Positions 54,324 to 63,363 of a DNA stretch of 64,000 nt are shown piece by piece. Position 1 is the first letter of the stretch, and each line of letters begins with the position of its first letter. A program made the position numbers and the translations under genes. Source of the stretch: Alphaproteobacteria bacterium (lineage in GTDB: Bacteria; Pseudomonadota; Alphaproteobacteria; Reyranellales; Reyranellaceae); contig JAFKFK010000013.1 of NCBI GenBank assembly GCA_017307275.1, positions 1 to 64,000 on the forward strand. Reading direction: 5' to 3'. Below the pieces are notes generated by a model. It was not told the origin of the DNA and ran no database searches. It saw only the letters and a program-made list of their open reading frames with translations.

Positions 54324-55730
54324 ATGGAACTTTGGCAGTACGACGCGACCGACCTGGCGCGATTGATCCGAACCGGCCAGGCTTCGGCGCGTGAAGCCGT
54401 CGATTCGGTCCTCGGCCGCCTGCACAAGGTCAACCCCGCAATCAACGCCGTGGTCCGCGTCCTCGAAGAGGAAGCACGTGCCCAGGCCGAGACGGCCGAT
54501 GCCGCACAGGCACGTGGTCATGCCCTGCCACCGCTGCACGGCGTGCCGGTCACGACCAAGATCAACGTCGACCAGCAAGGTCTGCCGACCGACAACGGCG
54601 TCATTCCCCTCAAGGACCTGATCGCCCAGGAAGACAGCCCCGTCGTTGCCAACCTGAAACATGCCGGCGCGATCATCGTCGGCCGCACCAATGCGCCGGC
54701 CTTCTCGATGCGCATCTTCTCCGACAATGCCCTGCATGGCCGCACGCTGAACCCGCGCGATCCCTCCGTGACGCCGGGCGGTTCGAGCGGCGGCGCTGGC
54801 GCTGCGACCGCGACGGGCATCGGCTGCATCGCCCACGGCAACGATATCGGCGGCTCGGTACGCATACCGGCCTATTGCAACGGTGTCGTCGGCCTGCGCA
54901 CGGGCTTTGCCCGCATCCCCTCCTTCAACCCGACGGCGGCGGCGACTGGACGTCCGATCGGCGCCGTACTGATGGCAGTCCAGGGCCCGCATACCCGCAC
55001 GGTGCGCGATGCACGGTTGGGTCTGGAGGTCATGGCGCGCGGGGATCGGCGCGACTGGCGCTGGAACGATGTGCCGATGCAGGGTCCGCCGCCGGCGCGG
55101 CCCATCAAGGTGGCGATCGTACCCGAAGTGCCGGGCGGCAAGAGCCACCCCGCCCAGGTCGCCGCCGTGCGTCTCGCCGGCAAGCATCTGCAAGCTGCAG
55201 GCTATGTCGTCGAAGAGGTGCTTCCGCCAGACATCGAGCGGGGCGTCGAGTTGTGGCACCAGATCTGCGTGACCGATGTGCTCGGCGGCCTGTGGCCGAC
55301 CATGCAGAAGATGGGCGATCCCGATGGCATCGCGGCTATGAAGGCCTGGCTCGACATTCACAAGCCGGTCGATCTTCCGACCTATGTCGCGGCGCTGACC
55401 GAACGCGAAGCACTGGCCTATCGCTGGATGTCCTTCTTCCAGCAGTATCCGCTGGTCATCTTCCCGACCCTTTGCGACCTGCCGCCCAAGCAGGTGGCCG
55501 ACATCACGACCAGCGGCCAGAAGGAAGTGCTGGAGTCGATGCGGGCCGCCCTGCTCGCTCCGCTCCTGGGAATACCCGGTCTCGCCGTGCCGGTCGGCAG
55601 CCATGGAAAGCTGCGCACCGGCGTTCAGATCATGTCGATGCGCAACCGCGAGGATCTCTGTCTCGATGCCGGCGAGGTGATCGAAGCGGCCGAGGGGATC
55701 GTTACGCCGATCGATCCGGTCAAGGCTTAG
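54324..55730 (+). CDS. Amidase-signature family enzyme
   Basis: 468 aa from the ATG at 54324. A GTG 15 nt upstream is possible, and GCGAGGG lies before the ATG. The catalytic Lys is in GVPVTTKINVDQQG, the cis-Ser in TPGGSSGGAGAATATG and the nucleophile in DIGGSVRIPAYCNGVVG. It hydrolyses an unknown amide in the cytoplasm. It is not closely similar in sequence to the other amidase at 32.9 kb. It converges with a small secreted-protein gene, overlapping by 11 nt. Confidence 0.92.
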   Translation: MELWQYDATDLARLIRTGQASAREAVDSVLGRLHKVNPAINAVVRVLEEEARAQAETADAAQARGHALPPLHGVPVTTKINVDQQGLPTDNGVIPLKDLIAQEDSPVVANLKHAGAIIVGRTNAPAFSMRIFSDNALHGRTLNPRDPSVTPGGSSGGAGAATATGIGCIAHGNDIGGSVRIPAYCNGVVGLRTGFARIPSFNPTAAATGRPIGAVLMAVQGPHTRTVRDARLGLEVMARGDRRDWRWNDVPMQGPPPARPIKVAIVPEVPGGKSHPAQVAAVRLAGKHLQAAGYVVEEVLPPDIERGVELWHQICVTDVLGGLWPTMQKMGDPDGIAAMKAWLDIHKPVDLPTYVAALTEREALAYRWMSFFQQYPLVIFPTLCDLPPKQVADITTSGQKEVLESMRAALLAPLLGIPGLAVPVGSHGKLRTGVQIMSMRNREDLCLDAGEVIEAAEGIVTPIDPVKA

Positions 55731-56019
55731 CCGGCGGATCGTCGCGCGACGGCAAGTCGAGCTTGGCGTCGCGCAGCTTGCGCTCCAAGACCGGAATGCC
55801 GGCGGCGGTGTTGCCGGCCTTGCATTGCTCGATGGCGACGTTGACATCGACCGTGCCGGCCATTTCCCGCCGATGGGCCGGTGCAAAGGTGAAGTACTTC
55901 TTGATCAACGCCTGGCAGTAGGCGGCGTCATTCATTGTCGTGGCCGAAACCGGCGCTATTGCGAAGAGTGGGCTGACGAGTAATCCGCCGACGAGAAGTC
56001 TCTTGACGATCATGTTCAT
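55720..56019 (-). CDS. Small secreted hypothetical protein
   Basis: 99 aa. A signal peptide (MNMIVKRLLVGGLLVSPLFA, cleaved around VSA-TT) is followed by a 70-residue helical domain. It contains YCQALIKKYFTFA and EQCKAGNTAAGIPVLERKL, with one Cys in each, probably a disulfide. The start may be the ATG at 56019 or at 56013. Similar short periplasmic proteins with this CQxL-x(n)-QC pattern occur in alphaproteobacteria, but I know no function. Confidence 0.65.
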   Translation of the reverse strand: MNMIVKRLLVGGLLVSPLFAIAPVSATTMNDAAYCQALIKKYFTFAPAHRREMAGTVDVNVAIEQCKAGNTAAGIPVLERKLRDAKLDLPSRDDPPAKP

Positions 56020-56112
56020 GACAAACCCATATCTCTGCCGGCTGACGGATAGCTGACAGCCCCATCATTTGCTAAGCACTCACCCTGCGCCTACTCAAAT
56101 CGCGGACAAGGT

Positions 56113-57144
56113 ATGACCGAAACTCTTCTGCAGACGACTGTTGTCGGCTCCTACCCGCAGCCTGATTGGCTCGTCAATCGCCAGATGCTGAGCAAGGTCG
56201 TGCCGCGCACGCGCCTCAAGGAACTCTGGCGCGTACCCGAGCCCTATCTCGAGCAAGCGCAGGACGATGCCACTTTGCTGGCCATCCGCGACATGGAGCG
56301 GGCCGGCATCGACATCGTGACGGATGGCGAGATGCGCCGCGAAAGCTACTCCAATCGCTTTGCGACGGCGCTCGAAGGCATCGACGACGAACATCCTGCC
56401 GAGATCGTGAATCGCACGGGCAACCGCACCCCCGTGCCGCGGGTCGTCGGAAAGATCAGGCGTAGCCGGCCGGTCGAACTGCGCGACATGCAGTTTCTGC
56501 GCGCCAATACGGATCGGCTGGCCAAGATCACCCTGCCCGGCCCTTTCACGATGGGCCAGCAGGTGAAGGATGAATTCTACAAGGACGCCGAGGCGATGTG
56601 CATGGATTACGCCGCTGCGGTGAACGAGGAGGCGCACGAACTGGTCGCGGCCGGCGCCGACGTGATCCAGCTCGACGAACCGTGGCTGCGCAACAATCCC
56701 GAGGAAGCGCAACGCTATGCCGTGAAGGCGATCAACCGCGCGCTCCAGGGCCTCACCGTGCCGACGGTTGTTCATCTTTGCTTCGGCTATGCCGCCGTCG
56801 TGACCGGGCTCAAGCCGACCGGCTATTCCTTCCTGCCGCAGCTCGCCGACACGATCGCCCAGCAGATCTCGATCGAATCGGCCCAGCCCAAGATCGACCT
56901 CGGTGTGCTAAAGGACCTCGCCCCGAAGAAAGTGATGCTAGGCGTCATCGATCTCAGCGATCCCGAGATCGAGACGCCGCAGAAGGTCGCCGACCGCATC
57001 CGCGCCGGCCTGAAGCACATCGGCCCCGACAAACTACTGCCCGCGCCGGATTGCGGCATGAAATACCTGCTGCGCGCGACGGCCTTCGGAAAGCTCAAGG
57101 CCTTGAGCGAGGGCGCGGCAATCGTCCGGAAGGAACTCGCCTAA
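56113..57144 (+). CDS. MetE-like cobalamin-independent methyltransferase barrel
   Basis: 343 aa, equal to the catalytic C-terminal half of MetE without the N-terminal barrel. TTVVGSYPQPDWL opens it, and IVTDGEMRRE holds the homocysteine-binding acidic residue. The zinc set appears complete: H221 and C223 (VHLCFGY), E255 and C314 (APDCGMKY). Short MetE-like proteins transfer methyl groups from corrinoid or other donors, or act in demethylation. Which donor is used here is unknown. A second, diverged MetE-like gene lies 4.2 kb downstream. Confidence 0.87.
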   Translation: MTETLLQTTVVGSYPQPDWLVNRQMLSKVVPRTRLKELWRVPEPYLEQAQDDATLLAIRDMERAGIDIVTDGEMRRESYSNRFATALEGIDDEHPAEIVNRTGNRTPVPRVVGKIRRSRPVELRDMQFLRANTDRLAKITLPGPFTMGQQVKDEFYKDAEAMCMDYAAAVNEEAHELVAAGADVIQLDEPWLRNNPEEAQRYAVKAINRALQGLTVPTVVHLCFGYAAVVTGLKPTGYSFLPQLADTIAQQISIESAQPKIDLGVLKDLAPKKVMLGVIDLSDPEIETPQKVADRIRAGLKHIGPDKLLPAPDCGMKYLLRATAFGKLKALSEGAAIVRKELA

Positions 57145-57386
57145 CGGGCCCTGACCGTACCGTTGGGAGAGACAGTGACGTTCTTCTGGACGCCATTTTG
57201 CGTCGCCTTGCCGGTCCACTGACCATCGGGACCGCGGCGCAGGTTCTGGATGTTACCGTAGTGGAGCGATTGCAGATGTTGCTTCACGCCGGCCGTCCCC
57301 TCGGTGCTGGCAGGCGGCGGCGGTGGCGTCTGAGCGCCGGCGGCGCCCGCCGCCAGAACGACGAGCAAGGCAGCCAATATCTTCAT
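57141..57386 (-). CDS. Small secreted protein, function unknown
   Basis: 81 aa with a signal peptide MKILAALLVVLAAGAAGAQA-type (cleavage before QTPPPPP). A Pro-rich linker is followed by VKQHLQSLHYGNIQNL and QWTGKATQNGVQKNV, a possible PepSY-like short fold. The ATG overlaps the stop of the N-acyl-D-amino-acid deacylase (ATGA), so expression is coupled. The 3' end overlaps the convergent MetE-like gene by 4 nt. No function assigned. Confidence 0.6.
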   Translation of the reverse strand: MKILAALLVVLAAGAAGAQTPPPPPASTEGTAGVKQHLQSLHYGNIQNLRRGPDGQWTGKATQNGVQKNVTVSPNGTVRAR

Positions 57387-59104
57387 GAAGCGAGCCTGCC
57401 TTTCAATACGGTACCGGCAAAGGCGCCAGTCGCGTCGCCGTCCTCGAAGGCAATGGCACCGTTCACCAGGGTTGCCTTGATGCCGTCAGCCTTCTGTACC
57501 AGCCGTCGCGCGCCACCCGGCAGATCATGCTCAACGGTCGGAAGCTGGGGCCGAATGCCGTTCTCCTCGAACAACACAAGATCGGCCTGATAGCCCTCGC
57601 GCACAAGGCCGCGGCCCTTGAGTTCCCAGGCCACAGCATTGTCGTGCGTGAGCTTCTTCACCGCCTGTTCCAGCGTGAAGGCGCCACGCTTGCGCACCCA
57701 GTAGCTCAGGAGATGCGTTTGCAAGGACGAGCCCATCTCCTGGCAGACATGAGCGCCCGAATCGGAGAAGGTCGCCAGCGTGCGCTGGTGCTTCAGGATG
57801 CCCAGCACATCGTCGGGCGATTCATTGACCAGCGGCTGGACGTAGACCTGGTTCTCGTCGGCAAGCGACAGGTCGATCATCACCTCGACCGGGTGCTGGC
57901 CGCGCGCCTTGGCGAGCTGATCCACCGTCGGATCGTCCCAGTCGACGCCTTTCAGGGCAAACAGGTTGGAATAATCGGGCTTGCGCGGATCGGTGGTCGC
58001 GGCCCCTCCTCCCTGGAAGACGTTGTCGCGCGGCTTCATCCGGCTTTCTGCCTCCACCAGCTCGCGGCGCACGGCAGGATCGGCGAGCCGCTTCTTCTGT
58101 TCGGCAAGCGGCAACGCACGCAGCGGGCGCCAGGCTGGCAGCACATCGAACGGCAGGTAGGACTTCAGTGAGAAGATCGCGTTGATCGAGCGCGTCGTGC
58201 CCTGGCCGAACATCCGCCCGCCTGCCGCCACCGTCTCGTCGATGTAGCGGGTCTGGTATTCCCAGCCGGTGGGGTCGTCGCCCTGCTTGGTCGCCAGCAC
58301 GCCGAACATGATCGGCCGCTTGTACTCCAGGGCGACCTTGCGCAGCCGCTCCAGGAAACTGCGATGGTGCGCGCCGCTCGCAATGTCGGGGCCGACCTGG
58401 AAGATGCCGGCGTCGAGTTCGGCCATGGCCGCGATGATACGGTCGATCTCCTCCCACTCGGCGATTCGGCTGGCGACCGGCTTATCCTCTGGCGTCACGT
58501 GAGTGGACGCGCGCGAACTCGAGAAGCCCATGGCGCCGGCCTTCAGCGCCTCCTGTACCGCCAGCGCCATGCGCGCCATATCATCGTCGGTCGCCTTCTC
58601 CGACAGCGCACGTTTGCCCATGACATACATGCGCAGCGCCGAGTGACCGATATACATGCCGTAGTTGATCGCCTTGGGCAGGCGCTCGACGGTCGCGAGA
58701 TATTCCGGGAAGGTCTCCCAGGTCCAGTCGATGCCGGCCGCCATTGCCTCGGTCGGAATGTCCTCGACCGCCGACAGGCAGCGAGCATACCAGTCGCGAT
58801 CCTCGGGCTTGCAGGGCGCCAGTGCGAAACCGCAATTGCTCATCACCACGGAGGTGACGCCGTGCCAGCATGAGCAGCTTCCCAGAGGGTCCCAGGCGAC
58901 CTGCGCATCCATGTGGGTGTGACCGTCGATGAAGCCAGGCGAGACGATCAGCCCGTCGGCATCGAGGCTGCGCTTTCCACTGCCGGCGGCAATGCGGCCA
59001 ATCTCGGCAATCTTGCCGTCCTTGATGCCGATATCGGCCGAGAAGCGTTTCTTCCCGGAGCCGTCGACGACGGTGCCGCCGCGGATGACGAGGTCGTGAG
59101 GCAT
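57383..59104 (-). CDS. N-acyl-D-amino-acid deacylase / D-aminoacylase-family amidohydrolase
   Basis: 573 aa from the ATG at 59104; a GTG 3 nt upstream overlaps the preceding stop by 4 nt. The N-terminal beta part is PHDLVIRGGTVVDGSGKKRF. The metal-binding GFIDGHTHMDAQ and MSNCGFALAPC match the family, with later SDSGAHVCQ and the conserved C-terminal DLVLFEENGI. It is the group whose members hydrolyse N-acyl-D-amino acids, and some members are dihydroorotase-like. Second gene of a SnoaL-like / deacylase / small secreted protein operon. Confidence 0.9.
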   Translation of the reverse strand: MPHDLVIRGGTVVDGSGKKRFSADIGIKDGKIAEIGRIAAGSGKRSLDADGLIVSPGFIDGHTHMDAQVAWDPLGSCSCWHGVTSVVMSNCGFALAPCKPEDRDWYARCLSAVEDIPTEAMAAGIDWTWETFPEYLATVERLPKAINYGMYIGHSALRMYVMGKRALSEKATDDDMARMALAVQEALKAGAMGFSSSRASTHVTPEDKPVASRIAEWEEIDRIIAAMAELDAGIFQVGPDIASGAHHRSFLERLRKVALEYKRPIMFGVLATKQGDDPTGWEYQTRYIDETVAAGGRMFGQGTTRSINAIFSLKSYLPFDVLPAWRPLRALPLAEQKKRLADPAVRRELVEAESRMKPRDNVFQGGGAATTDPRKPDYSNLFALKGVDWDDPTVDQLAKARGQHPVEVMIDLSLADENQVYVQPLVNESPDDVLGILKHQRTLATFSDSGAHVCQEMGSSLQTHLLSYWVRKRGAFTLEQAVKKLTHDNAVAWELKGRGLVREGYQADLVLFEENGIRPQLPTVEHDLPGGARRLVQKADGIKATLVNGAIAFEDGDATGAFAGTVLKGRLAS

Positions 59105-59514
59105 CACAGACGATCCTTGTGTTCGACGATCTTCCAGTAGGTGTCCTTGGCGGCGATCTTGCCGCCGCGGAAGGTGTAGATGTCACAGCCCTGGTAATTC
59201 AGCTCTTCGCCCTCGGCACCCTTGCCCTTCACGGTCCAGACCGAGATCGCGCGGTTGCCGGCGTAGATGTACTCCTTATGGTCCCAACGCATGTCGGGGA
59301 TCACCTTGAAACGGTCGGCAAGAGTCTTGCGGATCGTTTCCTTGCCGTGGAGCGTGCGGCCGACCGGTTCGGGGCCGCGTGCCAGCCAGAAGGTGGCGTC
59401 GTCGGTGAAGTGAGAAACGATGCGGTCGACGTCGCGACTGTTGAAGGCTGCGGAGATCGCCTTCATGAGCTCGGGCGTGGCGACATCGGGATCTGCGGCT
59501 GTGACGTCCGGCAT
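59104..59514 (-). CDS. SnoaL-like / NTF2-fold polyketide-cyclase-family protein
   Basis: 136 aa. The cone-shaped NTF2 fold is seen in LMKAISAAFNSRDVDRIVSH, FTDDATFW, GKETIRKTLADRF and DIYTFRGGKIAAKDTYWKI. Such small proteins act as isomerases, cyclases or hydrolases. The gene heads the minus-strand operon with the deacylase and overlaps its start by 1-4 nt. It is divergent from the GMC oxidoreductase 134 bp away. Substrate unknown. Confidence 0.85.
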   Translation of the reverse strand: MPDVTAADPDVATPELMKAISAAFNSRDVDRIVSHFTDDATFWLARGPEPVGRTLHGKETIRKTLADRFKVIPDMRWDHKEYIYAGNRAISVWTVKGKGAEGEELNYQGCDIYTFRGGKIAAKDTYWKIVEHKDRL

Positions 59515-59647
59515 ACGAAACCTCCCTCACGAAGCTGTGCAAACGATTGCAGGCTTTGCGAAAGCCGGCAAGGAGGGCGGCCACAACAGCCCGCAACCGT
59601 GCTAGCTTGTCCCCACAAGATCAAGGCAAAGCCACAATCCGGGGGAA

Positions 59648-61357
59648 ATGCGCGTGTACGACTACATCATCGTCGGAGGTGGCTCGGCCGGGTCGGTCAT
59701 GGCTCACCGGCTCTCCGCCCGCAGCGCCACCAAGGTCCTGCTTTGTGAGGCCGGTCAAGACACGCCGCCGGGACGCGAACCCAAGGAAATCGCCGACAGC
59801 TACTCGGGCACGGCCTATTTCGACCCCCGCTTTCATTGGACCGACCTCAAGGTCCACACGCAGGTCGTGAGCCACAACAATCCGCAAGAGAACCGCCCAC
59901 CGTTGCGCAAGTACGAGCAGGCGCGCGTGCTCGGCGGCGGCTCCTCGATCAACGGGCAGATGGCCAATCGCGGCGCTCCGACCGACTACGACGAATGGGC
60001 CAGCCGCGGGGCCACGGGCTGGGGCTGGAACGACGTTCTGCCCTACTTCAAGAAGGTCGAGCGCGACCTCGATTTCGGCGGCCCGCTGCACGGCAAGGAT
60101 GGCCGCATTCCCGTCCGCCGCATCCCGCGCGAACACTGGGCCGGCCATGCCGAGGCTGTCGGCAAGGCCCTGGAAGCCAAGGGGTTCAAATATCTGCCCG
60201 ACCAGAACGGCGAGTTCGTCGACGGCTACTTTCCCGTCACCCACTCCAATGCCGAGGAACGACGCGTGTCGGCGGCAATGGGCTACCTCGACGCCGAGAC
60301 GCGCAAGCGCTCCAACCTCACCATCTCGACCGACACCCAGGTAAAGTCGCTCTTGTTCGAGGGCACACGCTGTGTCGGCGTGACGGCGACCATCGGCGGC
60401 AAGGAACAGGAGTTCCGCGGCCGCGAGATCATCCTGTCAAGCGGCGCCATCCATTCGCCGGCGCACTTGATGCGGGCGGGCATCGGGCCAGTCGGGCATT
60501 TGAGCGAACTCGGGATCCCCGTGGTCTCGGCGCTGCCCGGCGTCGGCCAGCGGTTGATGGACCATCCCTCCATCGCCCTCTCCTCGTTTATCAAGCGCAG
60601 CGCGCGCCTTCGCCAGCACACGCGCCGCCACATCCATGTCGGCCTGCGCTATTCCTCGAACCTGCCAGGCATTCCCAAGGGCGACATGTTCGTGGCCGTC
60701 GTCAGCAAGTCGGCGTGGCATGCCGTCGGCGAGCAGATCGCTTCCCTGCTCACCTTCATCAACAAGACCTACTCGGAAACCGGCCAGGTCAAGCTCGCGT
60801 CGCGCGACTGGCGCAACGAGCCGGTCGTCGAGTTCAACCTACTCTCCGACAAGCGCGACCTCGACCGCCTGATGAGCGGCTTCAAGCTGATGGCCGCGGT
60901 GCAAATGACCGACGCGCTGAAGGCGGTGACGGATATCCCCTTCCCGGCTTCGTACAGCGACAAGGTGCGCCAGATCGGCGTGGTGAATACCAAGAACAAG
61001 TGGCTGACCCGCGCCGTGTCGGTCCTTCTCGATGGTCCATCGGCACTGCGGCGCTACATGATTGAGAACTTCGTCGTCGAAGGCTTCACCTTCGAGCAGG
61101 TACTCAGCGACGACGAGGCGCTGGAAGCCTTCGTGCGCAAGGCTGCGATTGGTGTCTGGCACGCCTCCTGCACCTGCCGCATGGGACGCCCCGACGATCC
61201 GATGGCGGTCGTTGATACCGAAGGCCGCGTGCGGGGTGTGCAGGGATTGCGCGTGGTCGACGCCTCGGTGTTCCCGGTCGTGCCCTGCGCCAACACCAAC
61301 TTCCCCACCCTGATGACGGCCGAGAAGATCGCCGACACCATGACGAGGGTTGCCTGA
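59648..61357 (+). CDS. GMC-family FAD-dependent oxidoreductase (choline-dehydrogenase-like)
   Basis: 569 aa. The FAD-binding start is YDYIIVGGGSAGSVMAHRLS, followed by ARVLGGGSSINGQMANRG, the GMC signature 1. The C-terminal catalytic His lies in GVWHASCTCRMGRPDDP and the second in PCANTNFPTLMTAEKIAD. Most homologues have HPxGTCRMG; here ASCTCRMG replaces it. It oxidises an alcohol to an aldehyde, reducing FAD. First gene of a tight plus-strand operon, with a GGGGGAA ribosome site. Confidence 0.9.
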   Translation: MRVYDYIIVGGGSAGSVMAHRLSARSATKVLLCEAGQDTPPGREPKEIADSYSGTAYFDPRFHWTDLKVHTQVVSHNNPQENRPPLRKYEQARVLGGGSSINGQMANRGAPTDYDEWASRGATGWGWNDVLPYFKKVERDLDFGGPLHGKDGRIPVRRIPREHWAGHAEAVGKALEAKGFKYLPDQNGEFVDGYFPVTHSNAEERRVSAAMGYLDAETRKRSNLTISTDTQVKSLLFEGTRCVGVTATIGGKEQEFRGREIILSSGAIHSPAHLMRAGIGPVGHLSELGIPVVSALPGVGQRLMDHPSIALSSFIKRSARLRQHTRRHIHVGLRYSSNLPGIPKGDMFVAVVSKSAWHAVGEQIASLLTFINKTYSETGQVKLASRDWRNEPVVEFNLLSDKRDLDRLMSGFKLMAAVQMTDALKAVTDIPFPASYSDKVRQIGVVNTKNKWLTRAVSVLLDGPSALRRYMIENFVVEGFTFEQVLSDDEALEAFVRKAAIGVWHASCTCRMGRPDDPMAVVDTEGRVRGVQGLRVVDASVFPVVPCANTNFPTLMTAEKIADTMTRVA

Positions 61358-62400
61358 TGGCAGCCTCTGGCCGCCTGCATCTCGTCGGTTCGATCCCCCT
61401 CGACAACAGCGAAGCCGTGTTCCGCACGCTCACGTCGGAACTGGGGCCGCATCTCAGCCGCGTCCCGGACGGCGAGACCGGCGAGCGGTCGCGCTGGGTC
61501 TATTTCCAACGCCAGATGCTGCTCGACCATCCGGCGATGGAAATCGATCCGACCGTGCCGCCCTACAAGTTCGTACAATGGGACGGCAAACTGGTGCGCG
61601 AGATCGAGCAGGTGCGCTTCAAGCCCGGCATCGATCCGGCGACAGTCGCTTTCGAGACCGGTTACGACAAGGCGGCGCTCGCCTCCTGGGCGGTCTTCGA
61701 CCGCCTGCGTGCGGCCGGTGCAATCCCCAAGAGCGTGCGCTTTCAGGTCAGCCTGCCGACGCCGCAGGCCAGCGGCTATCTCTATGTCAGCGGTCCGGCG
61801 CGCGAGACCTATTTCGGTGTCTACGAACGCGCCCTGAAGAACGCTCTGGCCAATATCGTGGCGGCGATCCCGGCCCAGGATCTCACGATCCAGTGGGATG
61901 TCTGCCAGGAGGTGCTGGCCTTCGAAGGTTACTTCAAGGATCGGCCACCCCACTACAAGCGCCAGATCTTCGACATGCTGGGGCGGTTGGGTGATGCCGT
62001 GTCGCTCGATGTCGAGCTGGGCTACCACCTCTGCTACGGCTCCCCGAAGGACGAGCACCTCGTGCAGCCCAAGGATGCCGCCATCCTTGTCGAGATGATG
62101 GAAGGCATCGTTGCAGCGACACGCCGGCGCGTCGACTTCCTGCATATTCCCGTGCCGAAGGATCGCACCGACGACGCCTACTATGCGCCGCTCAAGCGCT
62201 GGAAACGGCCGGCGGACCTGACACTCTATCTCGGACTGCTGCATCACGATGACGATGCCGGCGATCGCGCCCGCATGGCCGTGGCGCGGCGGTTCGTGGA
62301 CGATTTCGGCCTGTCGGCCGAATGCGGCTGGGGCCGCACGGAGCCAGGGCGCCTGCCCGGACTCCTCAAAGGACATCGTGTTGCTGCGGAGGCTTGGTAA
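61357..62400 (+). CDS. MetE/UROD-like barrel protein with H-x-C and second Cys zinc-type residues
   Basis: 347 aa. HLVGSIPLDNSEAVFRTL parallels the VGSYP start of MetE. VSLPTPQASG, TIQWDVCQEV and ELGYHLCYGSPKD (H224, C226) and SAECGWGRTEP (C323) occupy positions analogous to the MetE zinc ligands. The acidic ligand is not obvious. This suggests a UROD/MetE-superfamily protein with a modified metal site, in a demethylation or C1-transfer role. Its ATG overlaps the GMC stop by 1 nt, and its stop overlaps the next start by 1 nt. Confidence 0.72.
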   Translation: MAASGRLHLVGSIPLDNSEAVFRTLTSELGPHLSRVPDGETGERSRWVYFQRQMLLDHPAMEIDPTVPPYKFVQWDGKLVREIEQVRFKPGIDPATVAFETGYDKAALASWAVFDRLRAAGAIPKSVRFQVSLPTPQASGYLYVSGPARETYFGVYERALKNALANIVAAIPAQDLTIQWDVCQEVLAFEGYFKDRPPHYKRQIFDMLGRLGDAVSLDVELGYHLCYGSPKDEHLVQPKDAAILVEMMEGIVAATRRRVDFLHIPVPKDRTDDAYYAPLKRWKRPADLTLYLGLLHHDDDAGDRARMAVARRFVDDFGLSAECGWGRTEPGRLPGLLKGHRVAAEAW

Positions 62401-63362
62401 TGGTCGAGCGTATTCTGGTCGTTGGCCCGAAGGATTGTCTGGCGATGGTCGACGACCTCGCTCCCAAGGGCTTCGAGATCGTCAAGGCTCTGCACAATTC
62501 ACCGGAGCAGAAGGCCGCCCTGCCGGGTGCCCACTATTTCGTGGGATTCATCCAGCAATACGTTACCCCCCAGCTCTACAAGGAGGCGCCGCACCTCAAG
62601 CTCGTCCAGATGCTGAGTGCGGGCTACGACCGCGCCGACCTCGAGGCTGCGGGCAAGAGCGGCGTGCCACTCTGCGCCAACGGCGGTGCCAATTCGGTGG
62701 CCGTTTCGGAGCACGCGTTGCTCCTGATGCTCTCCGTGTCGCGCCGGCTGATCACCCAGCACAGCAACGTCGTGGCCGGCCGCTGGCACGGCAATGCGCC
62801 GCCCACCGTCCACGAAGTGCGTAACAAGGTGCTGGGCATCGTGGGCCTCGGCACGATCGGCAAGAAGGTGGCCAAGCTCGCCCAGGCCTTCGGCATGATC
62901 GTCCACTACTACGACATCAAGCGGCTGAAGGAGGAGGAAGAGGACGCCCTCGGGGTGCGCTTCCGGCTGCTGCCCGAGATCCTGCGCCATTCCGACATTC
63001 TGTCGCTGCATGTGCCGCTGAACGACTCGACTCGTCACATGATCGGCAAAGACGAGCTCGCCGTCATGAAGAAGTCGGCAATCATCGTGAACACCTCGCG
63101 TGGGCCGGTGATCGACGAGAAGGCAATGACCGCCGCTCTCTCCTCTGGCAACCTGTTCGGCGCCGGCCTCGACGTGTTCGACGAGGAGCCGACGCCGCCC
63201 GACAATCCGCTGCTCAAGCTCGACAATGTGATCCTGACGGCGCATCTCGCCGGCCCCACCTTCGAGAGCAACATCACGCGCCTGCGCAACGGCTTCGACA
63301 ATGTGCAGCGTGTCGCGCGCGGCGAACCGGCCCTGTGGGTCGTACCGGAACTGGCAGGCTGA
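62400..63362 (+). CDS. D-isomer-specific 2-hydroxyacid dehydrogenase
   Basis: 320 aa. NAD binding is in LGIVGLGTIGKKVAKLAQAF, with ILSLHVPLNDSTRHMIG next. IIVNTSRGPVIDEKAM carries the catalytic Arg region, GLDVFDEEP the Glu and ILTAHLAGPT the His. It reduces 2-keto acids to D-2-hydroxy acids or the reverse. The start overlaps the MetE-like stop (TAATG). Third of four coupled genes; the Bug receptor starts 1 nt after its stop. Confidence 0.93.
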   Translation: MVERILVVGPKDCLAMVDDLAPKGFEIVKALHNSPEQKAALPGAHYFVGFIQQYVTPQLYKEAPHLKLVQMLSAGYDRADLEAAGKSGVPLCANGGANSVAVSEHALLLMLSVSRRLITQHSNVVAGRWHGNAPPTVHEVRNKVLGIVGLGTIGKKVAKLAQAFGMIVHYYDIKRLKEEEEDALGVRFRLLPEILRHSDILSLHVPLNDSTRHMIGKDELAVMKKSAIIVNTSRGPVIDEKAMTAALSSGNLFGAGLDVFDEEPTPPDNPLLKLDNVILTAHLAGPTFESNITRLRNGFDNVQRVARGEPALWVVPELAG

Positions 63363-63363
63363 G

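Noticed and set aside
59552..59566. GGCTTT-GCG-AAAGCC small hairpin in the SnoaL/GMC spacer
   Set aside because: Short stem without supporting promoter or T-run; could be a regulator site but nothing else supports it.
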